Source: Astropecten irregularis (Eukaryota > Echinodermata > Asteroidea > Paxillosida > Astropectinidae). Taken from it: 64,000 nucleotides of DNA. The stretch is from assembly GCA_963971285.1 (NCBI GenBank), contig OZ020254.1, forward strand, positions 18,444,932 through 18,508,931, in the 5' to 3' direction. The translations under genes and the position numbers were made by a program. This document shows, in pieces, positions 10,457 through 23,599 of this stretch (the first letter of the stretch is position 1; each line of letters opens with the position of its first letter). The notes beneath the pieces are model-generated. The model saw only the letters and a program-made list of their open reading frames with translations. It made no database searches and was not told where the DNA came from.

Positions 10457-13400
10457 GACAGTTTCATGAGCAGAGTGATACCCTAGCGGGCCGTTTGCCA
10501 TGGAAATAAAACTGAATAATTATTTAAATCACAAACATCTGTACAATTTATAAAGGTGTCTGTTTCATGAGCAGAGTTACCCACCATTTGGGCCGTTTGC
10601 CATGGAAACAAAATGGATGTATAATTAAAAATCACAAACTTCTGTACAATTTATAAAGGCGACTGTTTCATGAGCAGAGTTACCCACCATTTGGGCCGTT
10701 TGCCATGGAAACAAAATGGATGTATAGTTAAAAATCACAAACTGCTGTACAATTTATAAAGGTGTCTGTTTCATGAGCAGAGTTACCCACCATTTGGGCC
10801 GTTTGCCATGGAAACAAAATGGATGTATAGTTAAAAATAACAAACTTCTGTACAATTTATAAAGGCGACTGTTTCATGAGCAGAGTTACCCACCATTTGG
10901 GCCGTTTGCCATGGAAACAAAACTGATGTATAGTTAAAATTCACAAACTTATGTACAATTTATAAAGGCGACTGTTTCATGGGCAGAGATACCAACCTTT
11001 TGGGCCGTTTGCCATGGAAAAAAAATTGATGCGTAGTTAAAAATCACAAACTTCTGAACAGTTTATAAAGGCGACTGTTTCATGAGCAGAGTTACCCACC
11101 ATTTGGGCCGTTTGCCATGGAAACGAAACTGATGTATAGTTAAAAATCACAAACTTATGTACAATTCATAAAGGCGACTGTTTCATGAGCAGAGTTACCC
11201 ACCATTTGGGCCGTTTGCCATGGAAACAAAATGATGTATATTTAAAACTTACAAACATCTGTACAATTTATAAAGGCAACTGTTTCATGAGCAGAGATAC
11301 CCACCATTTGGGTCGTTTGCCATGGAAACAAAATTGATGTATAGTTTAAAAATCACACACTTCTCATTGTACAAATTATTTATAAAGGCGACTGTTTCAG
11401 GGGCAGAGATACCCACAATTTGGGTCGTTTGCCATGGAAACAAAATGTATGTATAGTTAAAACTTACAAATTTCTGTACAATTTATAAAGGCGACTGTTT
11501 CATGAGCAGAGATACCCACCATTTGGGCCGTTTGCCATGGAAACAAAACTGATGTATAGTTAAAAATCACAAACTTCTGTACAATTTATAAAGTCAACTG
11601 TTTCATGAGCAGAGTAACCCACCATTTGGGCCGTTTGCCATGGAAACAAAATGGATGTATAGTTAAAAATAACAAACTGCTGTACAATTTATAAAGGTGT
11701 CTGTTTCATGAGCAGAGTTACCCACCATTTGGGCCGTTTGCCATGGAAACAAAATGGATGTATAGTTAAAAATAACAAACTTCTGTACAATTTATAAAGG
11801 CGACTGTTTCAAGAGCAGAGTTACCCACCATTTGGGCCGTTTGCCATGGAAACAAAACTGATGTATAGTTAAAATTCACAAACTTATGTACAATTTATAA
11901 AGGCGACTGTTTCATGGGCAGAGATACCCACCTTTTGGGCCGTTTGCCATGGAAAAAAAATTGATGCGTAGTTAAAAATCACAAACTTCTGAACAGTTTA
12001 TAAAGGCGACTGTTTCATGAGCAGAGTTACCCACCATTTGGGCCGTTTGCCATGGAAACGAAACTGATGTATAGTTAAAAATCACAAACTTCTGTAAAAT
12101 TTATAAAGGCGACTGTTTCATGAGCAGAGTTACCCACCATTTGGGCCGTTTGCCATGGAAACGAAACTGATGTATAGTTAAAAATCACAAACTTATGTAC
12201 AATTCATAAAGGCGACTGTTTCATGAGCAGAGTTACCCACCATTTGGGCCGTTTGCCATGGAAACAAAATGATGTATATTTAAAACTTACAAACATCTGT
12301 ACAATTTATAAAGGCAACTGTTTCATGAGCAGAGATACCCACCATTTGGGTCGTTTGCCATGGAAACAAAATTGATGTATAGTTTAAAAATCACACACTT
12401 CTCATTGTACAAATTATTTATAAAGGCGACTGTTTCATGGGCAGAGATACCCACAGTTTGGGTCGTTTGCCATGGAAACAAAATTTATGTATAGTTAAAA
12501 CTTACAAATTTCTGTACAATTTATAAAGGCGACTGTTTCATGAGCAGGGATACCCACCATTTGGGCCAGTTGCCATGGAAACAAAAATGATGTATAGTTA
12601 AAAATCAAAAACATCTGTAAAATTTATAAAGGCGACTTTTTCATGAGCAGTGATACCCACCATTTGGGCCGGTTGCCATGGAAACAAAATTGATGTATAG
12701 TTTAAAAATCACACACTTCTCATTGTACAAATTATTTATAAAGGTGACTGTTTCATGAGCAGAGATACCCACTATTTGGGCCGTTTGCCATGGAAACAAA
12801 ATTGATGTATATAGTTAAAAATAACAAACTTCTGTACAATTTATCAAGGCGACTGTTTCATGAGCAGAGTTACCCACCATTTGGGCCGTTTGCCATGGAA
12901 ACAAAATTGATGTATAAAGTTAAAAATCACAAACTTCTGTACAATTTATAAAGGCGACTGTTTCATGAGCAGAGTTACCCACCATTTGGGCCGTTTGCCA
13001 TGGAAACAAAACTGATGTATAGTTAAAAATCACAAACTTCTGTACAATTTATAAAGTCGACTGTTTCATGAGCAGAGTTACCCATCTTTGGGCCGTTTGC
13101 CATGGAAACAAAACTGATGTATAGTTAAAATTCACAACATTATGTACATTTTATAAAGGCGACTGTTTCATGGGCAGAGTTACCCACCATTTGGGCCGTT
13201 TGCCATGGAAACAAAACTGATGTATAGTTAAAATTCACAAACTTATGTACATTTTATAAAGGCGACTGTTTCATGAGCAGATTTACCCACCATTTGGGCC
13301 GTTTGCCATGGAAACAAAAATGATGTATAGTTAAAAATCACAAACTTCTGTACAATTTATAAAGTCAACTGTTTCATGAGCAGAGTTACCCACCATTTGG

Positions 13401-13623
13401 GCCGTTTGCCATGGAAACAAAATGGATGTATAGTTAAAAATAACAAACTTCTGTACAATTTATAAAGGCGACAGTTTCATGTGCAGAGATACCCACTATT
13501 TTGGCCGTTTGCCATGGAAACAAAATTACAAAATTATTTGCAATACATGTATATAAAGGGGACTATTTCATGAGCAGAGATACCCACCATTTGGGCCGTT
13601 TGCCATGGAAACAAAACTGATGA
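10457..13623. repeat. 103-bp satellite array 1 (about 31 units)
   Basis: Tandem units start TGTTTCATGAGCAGAG at 10561, 10664, 10767 and so on, with an exact 103-bp step between early units. Each unit holds GGGCCGTTTGCCATGGAAAC, then AACTGATGTATAGTT, then CTTCTGTACAATTTATAAA. The first unit is diverged. A nine-unit block is duplicated: a marker unit with GCGTAGTTAA recurs at 11031 and 11966, 935 bp apart. A variant with an extra CATTGTACAAATTA segment occurs near 11365, 12402 and 12720. Since 103 is not a multiple of three, long open frames in it are not coding. Confidence 0.97.
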
Positions 13624-13889
13624 TTGAATGAAGTTATCCGTAACCACGTATATAGAGAAAAACAAACGACGTGTGGATTTTCAACACAAGAGATATCACT
13701 AGTGTGCATTTCAGACCGTCCATGCATAAATTTAAATATAAAACAAAATTGTCAATATGCAACTTTCCGACCAAAAACCCACCGCAAATGCTGCACTCCT
13801 TTGACCGTTGGGAACATTCTTTGGTTTATGCCGTACATATTTGTTTGTCAGGGACTTTGCACACTAAGGCCAAGCAAGCAATGTCCAAT

Positions 13890-14634
13890 ACCTCAGATCA
13901 CTTTAAGTGTGTGGGGTGGGGGGGGGGGGGGGAGATCTCAGTCTTGCCGTGAAACGGCGCAAGCGTGTCAACTCGATCAGCACTTGCAGCAGCTCAAACG
14001 CAGCTCGGGGAGGGGGAGGGGGGTTGGGGTAGGGCACTGAATGTCAACACGGTACTTTTCCCGTGTTGACATTCAGTATTTCGATTATCAATCCGTCCGG
14101 TATTCGGTATCGAGTCGGTCCGTCGGTTCGTCGGTTGATCACGATAATTACTTTCGAACAAGATTCCACACAAACTGTCTTCAGATGGATAACCGTGACA
14201 ATGGCACTTCTTGGCGTTGTAGTTATCTGAAGGAAGTTTGGGGAATTGAAAGTAATTGAAGTAGGGTGTTGTTACATTCTCAGGGGAGGGGGTAAGGGGT
14301 ACATCAGAGCACCGTGCGCAAACAGCTGCGACCATGAAGCGAAACCAGACAGCGTACGCAGATATGGCAAGGCTGAGGTGGGGCATATTAATACGGGCAA
14401 GGTTTTTTCCCAAGTCCCTTTTTTATATATTAGGAAAGGTCAAAATGAGCAGCATTTAAAAAACTCATTCTGAAAATATTGTATTTGACAAAACAAATCG
14501 GCCACTTTCTAATGTAGGCCGATTCAATTTGGGCACTGGTGATATCTCTGTGCAATTCTTATCAAATGAATGAAAAATGTGATGCCGAGGTGAAAAAAGG
14601 TTGAATTGATTTATCTGAGGGTATATTAAGGACA
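13890..14634. repeat. Leader of satellite module 2
   Basis: Paralogue of 9215-10456. It carries a perfect 16-bp hairpin at 14037-14052/14061-14076, then GATTATCAATCCGTCC, CAAGATTCCACACAAACT at 14159, GAATTGAAAGTAATT at 14241, GGCAAGGCTGAGGTGGGG and ATATCTCTGTG. It separates array 1 from array 2. Confidence 0.75.
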
Positions 14635-17600
14635 CTTCCATGTGCTGAGTGATACCCAAACGGGCCGTCTGCCATGGAAACAAAACTGATGTATAGCTAA
14701 AAATTACAAATTCTGTACAATTTATGAAGGCGACTGTTTCATGAGCAGAGTTACCCACCATTTGGGCCGTTTGCCATGGAAACAAAAATGATGTATAGTT
14801 AAAATTCACAAACCTCTGTACAATTTATAAAGTCGACTGTTTCATGAGCAGAGTAACCCACCATTTGGGCCGTTTGCCATGGAAACAAAACTGATGTATA
14901 GTTAAAATTCAGAAACGTATGTACAATTTATAAAGGCGACTGTTTCATGGGCAGAGATACCCACCATTTGGGCCGTCTGCCATGGAAACAAAACTGATGT
15001 ATAGCTAAAAATTACAAATTCTGTACAATTTATGAAGGCGACTGTTTCATGAGCAGAGTTACCCACCATTTGGGCCGTTTGCCATGGAAACAAAAATGAT
15101 GTATAGTTAAAATTCACAAACCTCTGTACAATTTATAAAGGCGACTGTTTCATGAGCAGAGTAACCCACCATTTGGGCCGTTTGCCATGGAAACAAAACT
15201 GATGTATAGTTAAAATTCAGAAACGTATGTACAATTTATAAAGGCGACTGTTTCATGGGCAGAGATACCCACCATTTGGGCCGTTTGCCATGGAAACAAA
15301 AATGATGTATAGGTAAAATTCACAAACCTCTGTACAATTTACAAAGGCGACTGTTTCATGAGCAGAGTTACCCACCATTTGGGCCGTTTGCCATGGAAAC
15401 AAAAATTATGTACAGTTAAAAATAACAAATTTCTGTACAATTTGTAAAGGCGACTGTTTCATGAGCATAGATACCCACCATTTGGGCCGTTTGCCATGGA
15501 AACAAAATGATGTATAGTTAAAAATCACAAACTTCTGTAAAATTTATAAAGGCGACAGTTTCATGAGCAGAGATACCCACTAGTTGGGCCGTTTGCCATG
15601 GAAACAAAACTGATGTTTAGTTAAAAATCACAAACTGCTGAACAATTTATAAAGGCGACTGTTTCATGGGCAGAGTTACCCACCATTTGGGCCGTTTGCC
15701 ATGGAAACAAAACTGATGTATAGTTAAAAATCACAAACTTATGTACAATTTATAAAGGCGACTGTTTTATGGGCAGAGATACCCACCATTTGGGCCGTTT
15801 GCCATGGAAACAAAACTGATGTATAGTTAAAATTCAGAAACGTATGTACAATTTATAAAGGCGACTGTTTCATGGGCAGAGATACCCACCATTTGGGCCG
15901 TTTGCCATGGAAACAAAACTGATGTATAGTTAAAATTCACAAACTTCTGTACAATTTATAAAGTCGACTGTTCATGAGCAGAGTTACCCACCATTTGGGC
16001 CGTTTGCCATGGAAACCAAAATGATGTATAGTTAAAATTCACAAACCTCTGTACAATTTATAAAGGCGACTGTTTCATGAGCAGAGTTACCCACCATTTG
16101 GGCCGTTTGCCATGGAAACAAAAATGATGTACAGTTAAAAATAACAAATTTCTGTACAATTTGTAAAGGCGACTGTTTCATGAGCAGAGTTACCCACCAT
16201 TTGGGCCGTTTGCCATGGAAACAAAATGATGTATAGTTAAAAATCACAAACTTATGTACAATTTATAAAGGCGACAGTTTCATGAGCAGAGATACCCACC
16301 ATTTGGGCCGTTTGCCATGGAAACAAAATGATGTATAGTTAAAAATCACAAACTTCTGTACAATTTATAAAGGCGACAGTTTCATGAGCAGAGATACCCA
16401 CCATTTGGGCCGTTTGCCATGGAAACAAAATGATGTATAGTTAAAAATCACAAACTTCTGTACAATTTATAAAGGCGACAGTTTCATGAGCAGAGATACC
16501 CACCATTTGGGCCATTTGCCATGGAAACAAAATGATGTATAGTTAAAAATCACAAACTTATGTACAATTCAAAAGGTGACTGTTTCATGAGCAGAGTTAC
16601 CCACCATTTGGGCCGTTTGCCATGGAAACAAAAATGATGTATAGTTAAAAATCACAAACTGCTGAACAATTTATAAAGGCGACTGTTTCATGGGCAGAGT
16701 TACCCACTATTTGGGCCGTTTGCCATGGAAACAAAACTGATGTATAGTTAAAATTCACAAACTTCTGTACAATTTATAAAGGCGACAGTTTCATGGGCAG
16801 AGTTACCCACCATTTGGGCCGTTTGCCATGGAAACAAAAATGATGTACAGTTAAAAATCACAAACTTCTGTACAATTTATAAAGGCGACAGTTTCATGGG
16901 CAGAGTTACCCACCATTTGGGCCGTTTGCCATGGAAACAAAAATGATGTATAGTTAAAAATCACAAACTTCTGTACAATTTATAAAGGCGACAGTTTCAT
17001 GGGCAGAGTTACCCACCATTTGGGCCGTTTGCCATGGAAACAAAACTGATGTATAGTTAAAATTCACAAACTTCTGTACAATTTATAAAGGCGACAGTTT
17101 CATGGGCAGAGTTACCCACCATTTGGGCCGTTTGCCATGGAAACAAAAATGATGTACAGTTAAAAATCACAAACTTCTGTACAATTTATAAAGGCGACTG
17201 TTTCATGGGCAGAGTTACCCACCATTTGGGCCGTTTGCCATGGAAACAAAAATGATGTATAGTTAAAAATCACAAACTTCTGTACAATTTATAAAGGCGA
17301 CTGTTTCATGGGCAGAGTTACCCACTATTTTGGCCGTTTGCCATGGAAACAAAACTGATGTATAGTTAAAATTCACAAACTTCTGTACAATTTATAAAGG
17401 CGACAGTTTCATGGGCAGAGTTACCCACCATTTGGGCCGTTTGCCATGGAAACAAAAATGATGTACAGTTAAAAATCACAAACTTCTGTACAATTTATAA
17501 AGGCGACAGTTTCATGGGCAGAGTTACCCACCATTTGGGCCGTTTGCCATGGAAACAAAAATGATGTATAGTTAAAAATCACAAACTTCTGTACAATTTA

Positions 17601-18365
17601 TAAAGGCGACTGTTTCATGGGCAGAGTTACCCACTATTTGGGCCGTTTGCCATGGAAACAAAACTGATGTATAGTTAAAATTCACAAACTTCTGTACAAT
17701 TTATAAAGGCGACAGTTTCATGGGCAGAGTTACCCACCATTTGGGCCGTTTGCCATGGAAACAAAAATGATGTACAGTTAAAAATCACAAACTTCTGTAC
17801 AATTTATAAAGGCGACAGTTTCATGGGCAGAGTTACCCACCATTTGGGCCGTTTGCCATGGAAACAAAAATGATGTATAGTTAAAAATCACAAACTTCTG
17901 TACAATTTATAAAGGCGACTGTTTCATGGGCAGAGTTACCCACTATTTGGGCCGTTTGCCATTGAAACAAAACTGATGTATAGTTAAAATTCACAAACTT
18001 CTGTACAATTTATAAAGGCGACAGTTTCATGGGCAGAGTTACCCACCATTTGGGCCGTTTGCCATGGAAACAAAAATGATGTACAGTTAAAAATCACAAA
18101 CTTCTGTACAATTTATAAAGGCGACAGTTTCATGGGCAGAGTTACCCACCATTTGGGCCGTTTGCCATGGAAACAAAAATGATGTATAGTTAAAAATCAC
18201 AAACTTCTGTACAATTTATAAAGGCGACTGTTTCATGAGCAGAGTTACCCACTATTTGGGCCGTTTGCCATGGAATCAAAACTGAAGAATAATTTAAATC
18301 ACAAAACGTCTGTAAAATGTATAACGGCTGTTTCATGAGCGGAGTGATGTAGCGGTAAACACGGC
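14635..18365. repeat. 103-bp satellite array 2 (about 36 units)
   Basis: Same unit as array 1. From about 16750 to 18180 a three-unit higher-order repeat is clear: the unit with AAAATTCACAAACTTCTG recurs at 16752, 17061, 17370, 17679 and 17988, exactly 309 bp apart. It alternates with units carrying GATGTACAGTT and GATGTATAGTT. The last unit (18237-18365) is diverged, like the first unit of array 1, marking an array edge. Confidence 0.97.
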
Positions 18366-18689
18366 CACTGTTTCGGGAGCTGTTCAACTGGAGACCTGCA
18401 TCAACTTAATTCATGGTTACTCTTTACATATGACATAAATTTCTGGCGTTTTGCTTCTGGCCTTTTCTAGGGTCAGAGTTTGTTGGTTAATACTGGCGCA
18501 AGAAAATTTTATTCGAAATTTGATAAAATTCTGTTCAGTTGAAGCTGGTAAGTGACTTCTAATAAATTAATCAACTTGACTGGACAAACTTTGGACAGTA
18601 GGGTCAAAACTCAAAACTTTGTATGTTTCTTGCATTAATTTGTCAATAATCTTTTCTATTCAGCAGGTTTTAATAAACATAAAATAATA

Positions 18690-21600
18690 ACTGTTTGCCA
18701 CTTAATGTGAACATTTATGCAATTGAACTCTTACATTTCTTTGCAGGTTTTGTATAATAACACCTTTCCTCCCATGGCCAGCAGGTTTTTATCTGTGCAG
18801 AGGTGGAAGTTTCCGAAACTTTTCCGAATAGTTCCCATGTTTGTTCGACGCGTTTTCATTATTCTTTTCTATCATAGAAATCATGAGTTCAGAATAGTTC
18901 GAACAGGACAACGTGTAGATCCTTTCTACCAATCAGTACTTTTTTAATACATAAAAACGTAATCTTAAATCTTTGAAGAGAAATGCTGTCAGAAATCGCA
19001 AACATTTGAGTTGCATAATGTCCGGTAATGTCTTCAATGATTAGCAGTGTTTTGAGTATTTCCTGAGTATGCCTGTTGGCAGCAACTAAGGATCGCCATG
19101 CACTCTTGCTGTTTCGGGCTACTTTCTGTATGATTCTCCATAGAGTGGTTCATGGTCTTGAGCTCTTGGCTCCACCTCCACGTACTGTAGGCCTGGATGT
19201 TTCTCGGTTACATTTCTTTGCAGGTGTACATTTTGTATAATAAGTTTAATAACACATTTCCCTCCCATGGCCAGCAGGTTTTTATTTGTGTGTAAAGGTG
19301 GAAGTTTTCAAAACTTTATCTTATTGAAACCAATTGTTCAAAATATTCTCTTTCAGCATTTGTCCACAGTGGTCAGAACTATGAACAGGCAGTTCTCCAA
19401 AGGTCATAATCATAATGAAGCATAACAAGACAAGCATAAAAGTCCACTAAAAATATAAAGTTATATGGGGCAGTTTTATGGTCAACATTGCCATAAACAA
19501 TGTAGACCAAGGGTTACGATTATCGCAACTATAGTCTACTATATATAAGCACTCTTGGTGTATGTGTAATTTTTGTTTGAATAATAATCTTTCCCTCCCA
19601 ATGGTCAGCAGGATTTCAGTACAGAAAAAAATATCACCACTGAAAAATGATTTCAAGACACACAGTAATGGGTCATTAGCAATGTAAAGTTTCATACTGT
19701 AAGCTTTTTAATGAATTAGCTCTCGAGTGAATGCTAGTAAGCATTTCTGTTTCATGAGAAGGATTGTTTTATTGAAAAATGTTTCTTGCATTTATTTTTC
19801 CAATAACCTTCTCTACTAATCAGCAGGTTTTAAATCATGATACCTTGTAACTGTTCGCAATTTAATGTGAACATTAATGCAACTGAACTCAGTAACATTT
19901 CTTTGCAGGTGTACATTTTGTAAAGTTTAATAACACCTTTCCCTCCCATGGCCAGCAGGTTTTTATTTGTGTAGAAGTGGAAGTTTTCAAAACTTTATCT
20001 TATTGAAAACAATTGTTCAAAATATTCTCTTTCAGCATTTTTCCACAGTTCCATGGTCAGAACTGTGAACAGGCAGTTCTCCTAAGGCCATAATCGAAAT
20101 TGAGGTTTTATGTACAGAAATAAAAAAACATGCTGCCAGAGCCTGTTGTGAGAATGTGTTGACTCGTTTCTTTGGAAATTATTCTCTTTCCTCATGGTCA
20201 GCAGGTTAAGAGTCTGTCTTAGTAAAAGAGTAAATAAAGATTGTCATCAGTAAAAGGATCTAGCCTTTAGTTTGTAAGAAATGGTATTAGAAGCCAACAT
20301 GAAGATGGCTCTTCTGTGTGTAAAAAAGTAGCTTCTTTCTTTCCCAAATGGGCGGTAATGATGTTTTAAAGACAGCTACTGTATGTTTTAAACAGTTTCA
20401 GGAATCGCGAGAAAAGTTAATGTAAATTTATTCTCCAGAGGTTATTCACAATTTCACATGGTGCACAGTGCATCTTATATGTGTATCCACCGTGTTACTT
20501 GAAGCTTTTGTCATTTTAAAGCAGTTTTTGTTTCAATAGTAGCAAAATTGCAAGTCAGCAATTGTTGCTAAGTGCAAATTTCTAACCATTTCCCCCCATG
20601 ACCAGCAGGTTTTCCATATTTCCCCAAAGGGCGCCCCCTCTCAATTCTCCTTAGCTATAATAAGGTTTTCTCACGGTACAGAAAGAAATAAAACAGTTGA
20701 CAAATTGGAATATGTGTCGTTTATTTGTAAATTAATATTCTCTTTCCTCATGGTCGGCAGGTTTAGAGTCTGTACTCTGTAAAACGGTGATAAGTTTATC
20801 ATCAGTAAACAAATCTAGCCTTTAGTTTGTAAGAAATGGTATTAGAAGCCAACATGAAGATGGCTCTTCTGTTTGTAAAACAGTAGCTTCATTCTTTCCC
20901 AAATGGGCGGTAATGATGTTTTACAGACAGCTACTATGTGTTTTAAACAGTTTCAGGAATCGCGAGAAAAGTTAACTTTCATTTATTCTCCAGAGGTTAT
21001 TCACAATTTCACATGGTGCACAGTGCATCTTACATGTGTATCCACCGTGTTATTGAAGCTTTTGTCATTTTAAAGCAGTTTTTGTTTCAATGGTAGCAAA
21101 ATTGCAAGTAAGAAATTGTTGCTAAGTGCAAATTTCTTACCATTTTCCCCCCATGACCAGCAGGTTTTCCATATTTCCCCAAAGGGCCCCCTCTCAATTC
21201 TCCTTAGCTATAATAAGGTTTTCTCACACGGTACAGAAAGAAATAAAACAGTTGAAAAATTGGAATATGTGTCGTTTATTTGTAAATTAATATTCTCTTT
21301 CCTCATGGTCGGCAGGTTTAGAGTCTGTACTCTGTAAACGGTGATAAGTTTATCATCAGTAAACAAATCTAGCCTTTAGTTTGTAAGAAATGGTATTAGA
21401 AGCCAACATGAAGATGGCTCTTCTGTGTGTGAAGCAGTAGCTTGTTTCTTTCCCAAATGGGCGGTAATGATGTTTTAAAGACAGCTACTGTATGTTTTAA
21501 ACAGTTTCAGGAATCGCGAGAAAAGTTAATGTAAATTTATTCTCCAGTGGATATTCACAATTTCACACGGTGCACAGTGCATCTTACATTGTGTATCCAC

Positions 21601-23480
21601 CGTGTTATTGAAGCTTTTGCCATTTTAAAGCAGTTTTTGTTTCAATAGTAGCAAAATTGCAAGCAAGCAATTGTTGCCAAGTGTAAATTTCTAACCATTT
21701 TCCCCCCATGACCAGCAGCAGGTTTCCCATATTTCCCCAAAGGGCGCCCTCCCAATTCTCCTCAGCTATAATTAGGTTTTCTCACGGTACAGAAAGAAAT
21801 AAAACAGCTGACAAATTGGAATATGTGTCGTTTATTTGTAAATTAATATTCTCTTTCCTCATGGTCGGCAGGTTTAGAGTCTGTACTCTGTAAAACGGTG
21901 ATAAGTTTATCATCAGTAAACGGATCTAGCCTTTAGTTTGTGAGAAATGGTATTAGAAGCCAACATGAAGATGGCTCTTCTGTGTGTAAAACAGTAGCTT
22001 CATTATTTCCCAAATGGGCGGTAATGATGTTTTAAAGACAGCTACTGTATGTTTTAAACAGTTTCAGGAATCGCGAGACAAGTTAATGTAAATTTATTCT
22101 CCAGTGGTTATTCACAATTTCACACGGTGCACAGTGCATCTTACATTGTGTATCCACCGTGTTATTGAAGCTTTTGTCATTTTAAAGCAGTTTTTGTTTC
22201 AATAGTAGGAAAATTATTTCTAACCATTTTGTCCCCCCCATGACCAGCAGGTTTTCCATGTTTCCCAAAAGGGCGCCCTCTGTGCTATGCATACGTTTTC
22301 ATAACAGCTCATCATAGCTGTATCTGAAAAAAAAAAAAATGGTAGTTTTCGCTGAAACAATGTCCATGGTTGTTTCATAAAAATGAAATGAAATGAAGTA
22401 TAATGGGTATGATTTTTTTATCGAAAAATAAAAGGTTTATCAACTTGCTTCCATGGTTCCATGGTCAGAATTGTGAACAAGCAATTCTCTTCAGCCATAA
22501 TCATGAAGCAGATTTTCTGTACAGAAAGAAATAAAACAGTGTGAAAATTGGAATATGTGTCGTTTATTTGTACATTAATATTCTCTTTCCCCATGGTCAG
22601 CAGGTTAAGAGTCTGTAGGCCTACTATGTAAAACGGTAATAAAATAAATACAATTGCGAAGCCAGCATGAATCTGGCTCTTCTGTGTGTAAACCAGTAGC
22701 TTCTTTCTCTCCCAAAAATGAGCGGTAGTCTGATAATGATATTATTATTAGACAGGTACTGTATCTTTGTAAACAGTTTAAGAAATCGGGAGAAAAGTTA
22801 ATCTAAATTTATTGTCTGGTATTGTCACCACCATCCCTCTTTCTGAGGATGGTGTACCATATACACCTGTTACATTTATATGTGTCCACTATTGAAGCCT
22901 TCATCCTTTTTAAGGCAGTTTTTGTTTCAGTGGTACAGTATAACAAAATTGCAAGCAAGCAATTGTCATGTGCAATTTTTTTTACCATTTTCCCCCCATG
23001 ACCAGCAGGTTTACCATGTTTTCAAAAAGTTTGCACTCTCTGCGCTATGTAGAAAAATAAAGCCATTCGCAGAATGTTGTAAAGAACTAATTTTTCCTTT
23101 GAAATGGTTTCAATAATTGCGAGCGTGGAATTGTGTTCCTCGAGTTAATAATAATACTTTAAATAGTTTTCAGCAATTTGTTGCCTCCAGTGATCACAAG
23201 GTTCTATATACTTGAATCAATCCCTCTCCTCAGAGGGGTTTAATCACATGGTGTTCTATAAGTATACTTCTTTAGGTGTCTCCACCATGTCAAGCCTTTT
23301 GCATTTTTAAGGCAGGTTCTGTTTCAATGATGACAACATTGCAAGCAAGCAATTGTTGTCGGGTGAAATTTCTCAACATTTTTTTCCCCATGACCAGCAG
23401 GTTTTCTATGTTTCCCAAAGGGCGCCCTCTCTGTACTATGTATACAGTTTTCAAGACAGCTATAATCTATAGCCGAGTGA
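18690..23480. repeat. Complex repeat field with 556-bp period and CAGCAGGTTT motifs
   Basis: The block around TCTTTCCTCATGGTCGGCAG recurs at 20205, 20761, 21316 and 21872 (555-556 bp), and in decayed form at 22604. A second motif, CCATGACCAGCAGGTTTTCC, precedes AAAGGGCGCCC in each unit. More degenerate copies with CCATGGCCAGCAGGTTTTTA lie at 18776, 19270 and 19952. At least sixteen CAGCAGGTT-like words occur. No open frame is conserved between units, so it appears non-coding. Confidence 0.85.
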
Positions 23481-23599
23481 AATAAAAGAGGTAGTTTTCG
23501 TTGGAATACTAGTGTCCGTGGTTGTTTCTTAAAAATGAAATGGAATAAAATATAATTGTTGTAAATGTTGAATGGATAGAGTCGGCCTGTGTCATTGTG

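Noticed and set aside
10457-18365. CRISPR-like array
   Set aside because: Units are contiguous 103-bp repeats with no unique spacers, in a eukaryotic genome; this is a satellite.
14465-18387. Minus-strand frames reading FPWQTAQMVGNSAHETVAFIN-type repeats
   Set aside because: Frames cross one to three satellite units only; 103 is not a multiple of three and the frame is not preserved between units.
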